Assembly: GCA_964527535.1 (NCBI GenBank)
Contig: CAZGPW010000264.1
Span: 1-24,066 of the forward strand
Source: JAQIBY01 sp964527535
GTDB taxonomy: Bacteria; Bacteroidota; Bacteroidia; Bacteroidales; ML635J-15
DNA length: 24,066 nucleotides
Direction: 5' to 3'
Part shown: positions 22,894 through 24,066 of the stretch, in pieces
How the letters are laid out: every line of letters begins with the position of its first letter
How positions within the stretch are numbered: the first letter of the stretch is position 1
Notes under the pieces: generated by a model
What the model was told of the DNA's origin: nothing
The model's input: the letters and a program-made list of their open reading frames with translations, nothing else
The model's database searches: none
Made by a program: the position numbers and the translations under genes

Positions 22894-23526
22894 ATGGAAT
22901 CAATTGCACAACAAGTGGCAAATCATCTGTTACAAATTAAAGCAATAAAACTGGAGCCTCAAAATCATTTTACATGGGCATCCGGATGGTTTAGCCCCAT
23001 TTATTGCGACAACCGCAAAACACTTTCTTATCCTGATGTCCGCACATATATCCGGGATGCCTTTGTGCAGACAACAAAAGAAAATTTCGCTGATCCGGAT
23101 GTAATTGCAGGGGTGGCCACAGGAGGCATTGCCCATGGCGCACTGGTTGCCGAAAAAATGCAAAAGCCATTTGTCTATATACGTACAGCATCTAAAGGAC
23201 ATGGGCTGGAAAACCGGATAGAAGGGGTAGTGAAACCCGGACAAAACGTACTGGTGATCGAGGATCTGATTTCCACGGGAAAAAGCAGCCTCAGCGCTGT
23301 TGCTGCATTAAGAAATGCGGGATGCACTGTGACCGGAATGATAGCCATTTTCACATACAGTTTTGAAACGGCATCACAAAATTTCAGCAATGCCGGGGTA
23401 CAACTGTTTACGCTAAGCAATTATGAAACGCTTTTGGATGAAGCCATCAAAGCCGGGTACATTCAGGAAAAAGATGAGGAAGCCCTGAAAGTATGGCGTA
23501 AGAATCCGGCAAGCTGGAAAAAATAA
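22894..23526 (+). CDS. pyrE: Orotate phosphoribosyltransferase
   Basis: This enzyme catalyses orotate + PRPP to orotidine 5'-phosphate + pyrophosphate, a late step of de novo pyrimidine synthesis in the cytosol. At 210 residues it has the normal family length. The PRPP-binding motif is VLVIEDLISTGKS (119-131). The mobile catalytic loop is YIRTASKGHGLENRIEG (95-111). FTWASGWFSPIYCDNRKTLS (26-45) is the typical orotate-site region with the hood residues. GVATGGIAHGALVAEKM (73-89) is also characteristic. The start at 22894 is 5 bp from the divergent Nudix start. The SRPBCC gene follows 5 bp downstream, so the two form an operon. The gene is intact and the assignment is secure. Confidence 0.95.
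   Translation: MESIAQQVANHLLQIKAIKLEPQNHFTWASGWFSPIYCDNRKTLSYPDVRTYIRDAFVQTTKENFADPDVIAGVATGGIAHGALVAEKMQKPFVYIRTASKGHGLENRIEGVVKPGQNVLVIEDLISTGKSSLSAVAALRNAGCTVTGMIAIFTYSFETASQNFSNAGVQLFTLSNYETLLDEAIKAGYIQEKDEEALKVWRKNPASWKK
22933..22962 (-). promoter_or_regulatory. Possible leftward Nudix promoter inside pyrE
   Basis: Read leftward, TTG (22960-22962), a 19-base spacer and TTAATTTG (22933-22940) resemble the TTG/TAnnTTTG promoter with one mismatch. The divergent start codons are 5 bp apart, so a Nudix promoter must lie within pyrE coding sequence. No matching rightward element for pyrE was found inside the Nudix gene. Confidence 0.3.
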
Positions 23527-23531
23527 AGCAT

Positions 23532-23939
23532 ATGTCAAAACTGGAAGTTATCAGCAAAACCGGCAAAATCCCATATCAGTCAGAACGGGTATACACTTTT
23601 CTTTCTGATTTCCGCAATTTTGACCGCCTGGTTCCTCCGGATGCCGGGGGATGGTCTTCAACAGAGGATACCTGCCGGTTTAAGATCAAAGGTCAGGAAA
23701 TAGGCATGGAAATCATGGACAGGGAACCCAATAAAACAATCAAAATCCGGGGTGCTGAAGACTCCTCATTTCCGTTTTTGTTCTGGATCCAGCTTAAAGA
23801 AGTTGCAGCCTACGATACAAGAACAAGACTTACTCTGCATGCAGATGTAAACATGATGTTAAAACTGGCCTTAAAAAAACAACTCCAAAAAGCCCTTGAT
23901 CAGTTAGTAGATCAAATGGCAATCATACCATATCCATAA
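23532..23939 (+). CDS. SRPBCC (START/polyketide-cyclase-like) fold protein
   Basis: This small cytosolic protein of 135 residues has the pattern of the SRPBCC helix-grip fold. It has an N-terminal strand (SKLEVISKTGKIPY), two short helices (SERVYTFLSDFRNFDRLVPP, 18-37), a run of beta strands (about 40-108) and a long C-terminal helix (about 108-130, MLKLALKKQLQKALDQLVDQ). Members bind hydrophobic ligands in a central pocket or act as chaperones. No ligand can be deduced here. The gene sits 5 bp after pyrE and is surely co-transcribed with it. This pairing is familiar in Bacteroidota, but its meaning is not known to me. Confidence 0.82.
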   Translation: MSKLEVISKTGKIPYQSERVYTFLSDFRNFDRLVPPDAGGWSSTEDTCRFKIKGQEIGMEIMDREPNKTIKIRGAEDSSFPFLFWIQLKEVAAYDTRTRLTLHADVNMMLKLALKKQLQKALDQLVDQMAIIPYP

Positions 23940-23941
23940 AA

Positions 23942-23999
23942 TCAGAACTTCTGACCCACTCTTGATAATCAGTGCTCGCCCCTGGGAAAAAAACAGGGG
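23942..23999 (+). terminator. Palindrome and hairpin after the pyrE operon
   Basis: TCAGAACTTCTGA (23942-23954) is a perfect 13-bp palindrome just after the SRPBCC stop. CCCCTG (23979-23984) and CAGGGG (23994-23999) then form a GC-rich 6-bp stem with a 9-base A-rich loop. No T-run follows, so this is only a possible terminator. The palindrome could also be an operator for the next gene. Confidence 0.35.
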
Positions 24000-24018
24000 A
24001 ACTTCAAAAAAGATAACT

Positions 24019-24026
24019 TAAATTTG
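24019..24026 (+). promoter_or_regulatory. TAnnTTTG element before the last reading frame
   Basis: TAAATTTG matches the Bacteroidota -7 element and lies 20 bases before the ATG at 24047, leaving a very short leader. No clear TTG was seen at the -33 position. Confidence 0.4.
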
Positions 24027-24046
24027 TCTATGGAAATATAGCACAT

Positions 24047-24066
24047 ATGAAGTTCAAAATCCCAAA
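24047..24066 (+). CDS. Start of a rightward gene cut by the window edge
   Basis: An ATG at 24047 opens a frame reading MKFKIP before the window ends. It is supported only by the promoter-like element just upstream and by the hairpin separating it from the pyrE operon. Its product cannot be identified. Confidence 0.35.

Overview
The window looks like chromosomal DNA from a member of the Bacteroidota. Four things suggest this. Two secreted proteins end in type A type-9-secretion (T9SS) sorting domains. Several signal peptides end in Ala-Gln. Several intergenic regions carry the Bacteroidota promoter element TAnnTTTG. The lipoprotein at 21257-22030 has an acidic surface-export-like stretch after its lipid cysteine. 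The DNA is moderately AT-rich throughout, with no obvious compositional break. I found no rRNA, tRNA, CRISPR array, transposase or phage gene.

Left block (246-6709, all leftward). This is a compact operon, in transcription order: a GbsR/MarR-type regulator, a TolC-like outer-membrane factor, a periplasmic adaptor lipoprotein, an HAE1/AcrB-type RND permease and a small PII-like protein. The gaps are only 10-40 bp. Together they encode a tripartite efflux pump with its own repressor-like regulator and a putative small-molecule or metal-responsive accessory. Positions 1-245 hold no convincing gene but carry short tandem and inverted repeats.

Central block (6927-21199, all rightward). A membrane-anchored TPR protein with a C-terminal LuxR-like helix-turn-helix lies just upstream of a 10-kb gene. 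That gene encodes a 3333-residue secreted protein built from four LamG-like jelly rolls, fibronectin-III-like, carboxypeptidase-regulatory-like, Ig-like and BACON-like modules, a large unrecognised core and a T9SS tail. Twelve bases later comes a 313-residue secreted protein that shares a module with the giant protein and also has a T9SS tail. A periplasmic thioredoxin-fold protein lacking the nucleophilic cysteine follows from its own promoter. TGTCA half-sites cluster around the giant gene's promoter, and one also lies upstream of the TPR-HTH gene. This makes a regulator-target link plausible but unproven. This block is the best candidate for a poorly described system.

Right block (21257-24066). 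A leftward acidic lipoprotein of unknown function is followed by a leftward Nudix hydrolase. The Nudix gene is head to head with pyrE, with 5 bp between their start codons. A small SRPBCC-fold protein gene follows pyrE in the same operon. The window ends just after a promoter-like element and the first codons of another rightward reading frame.
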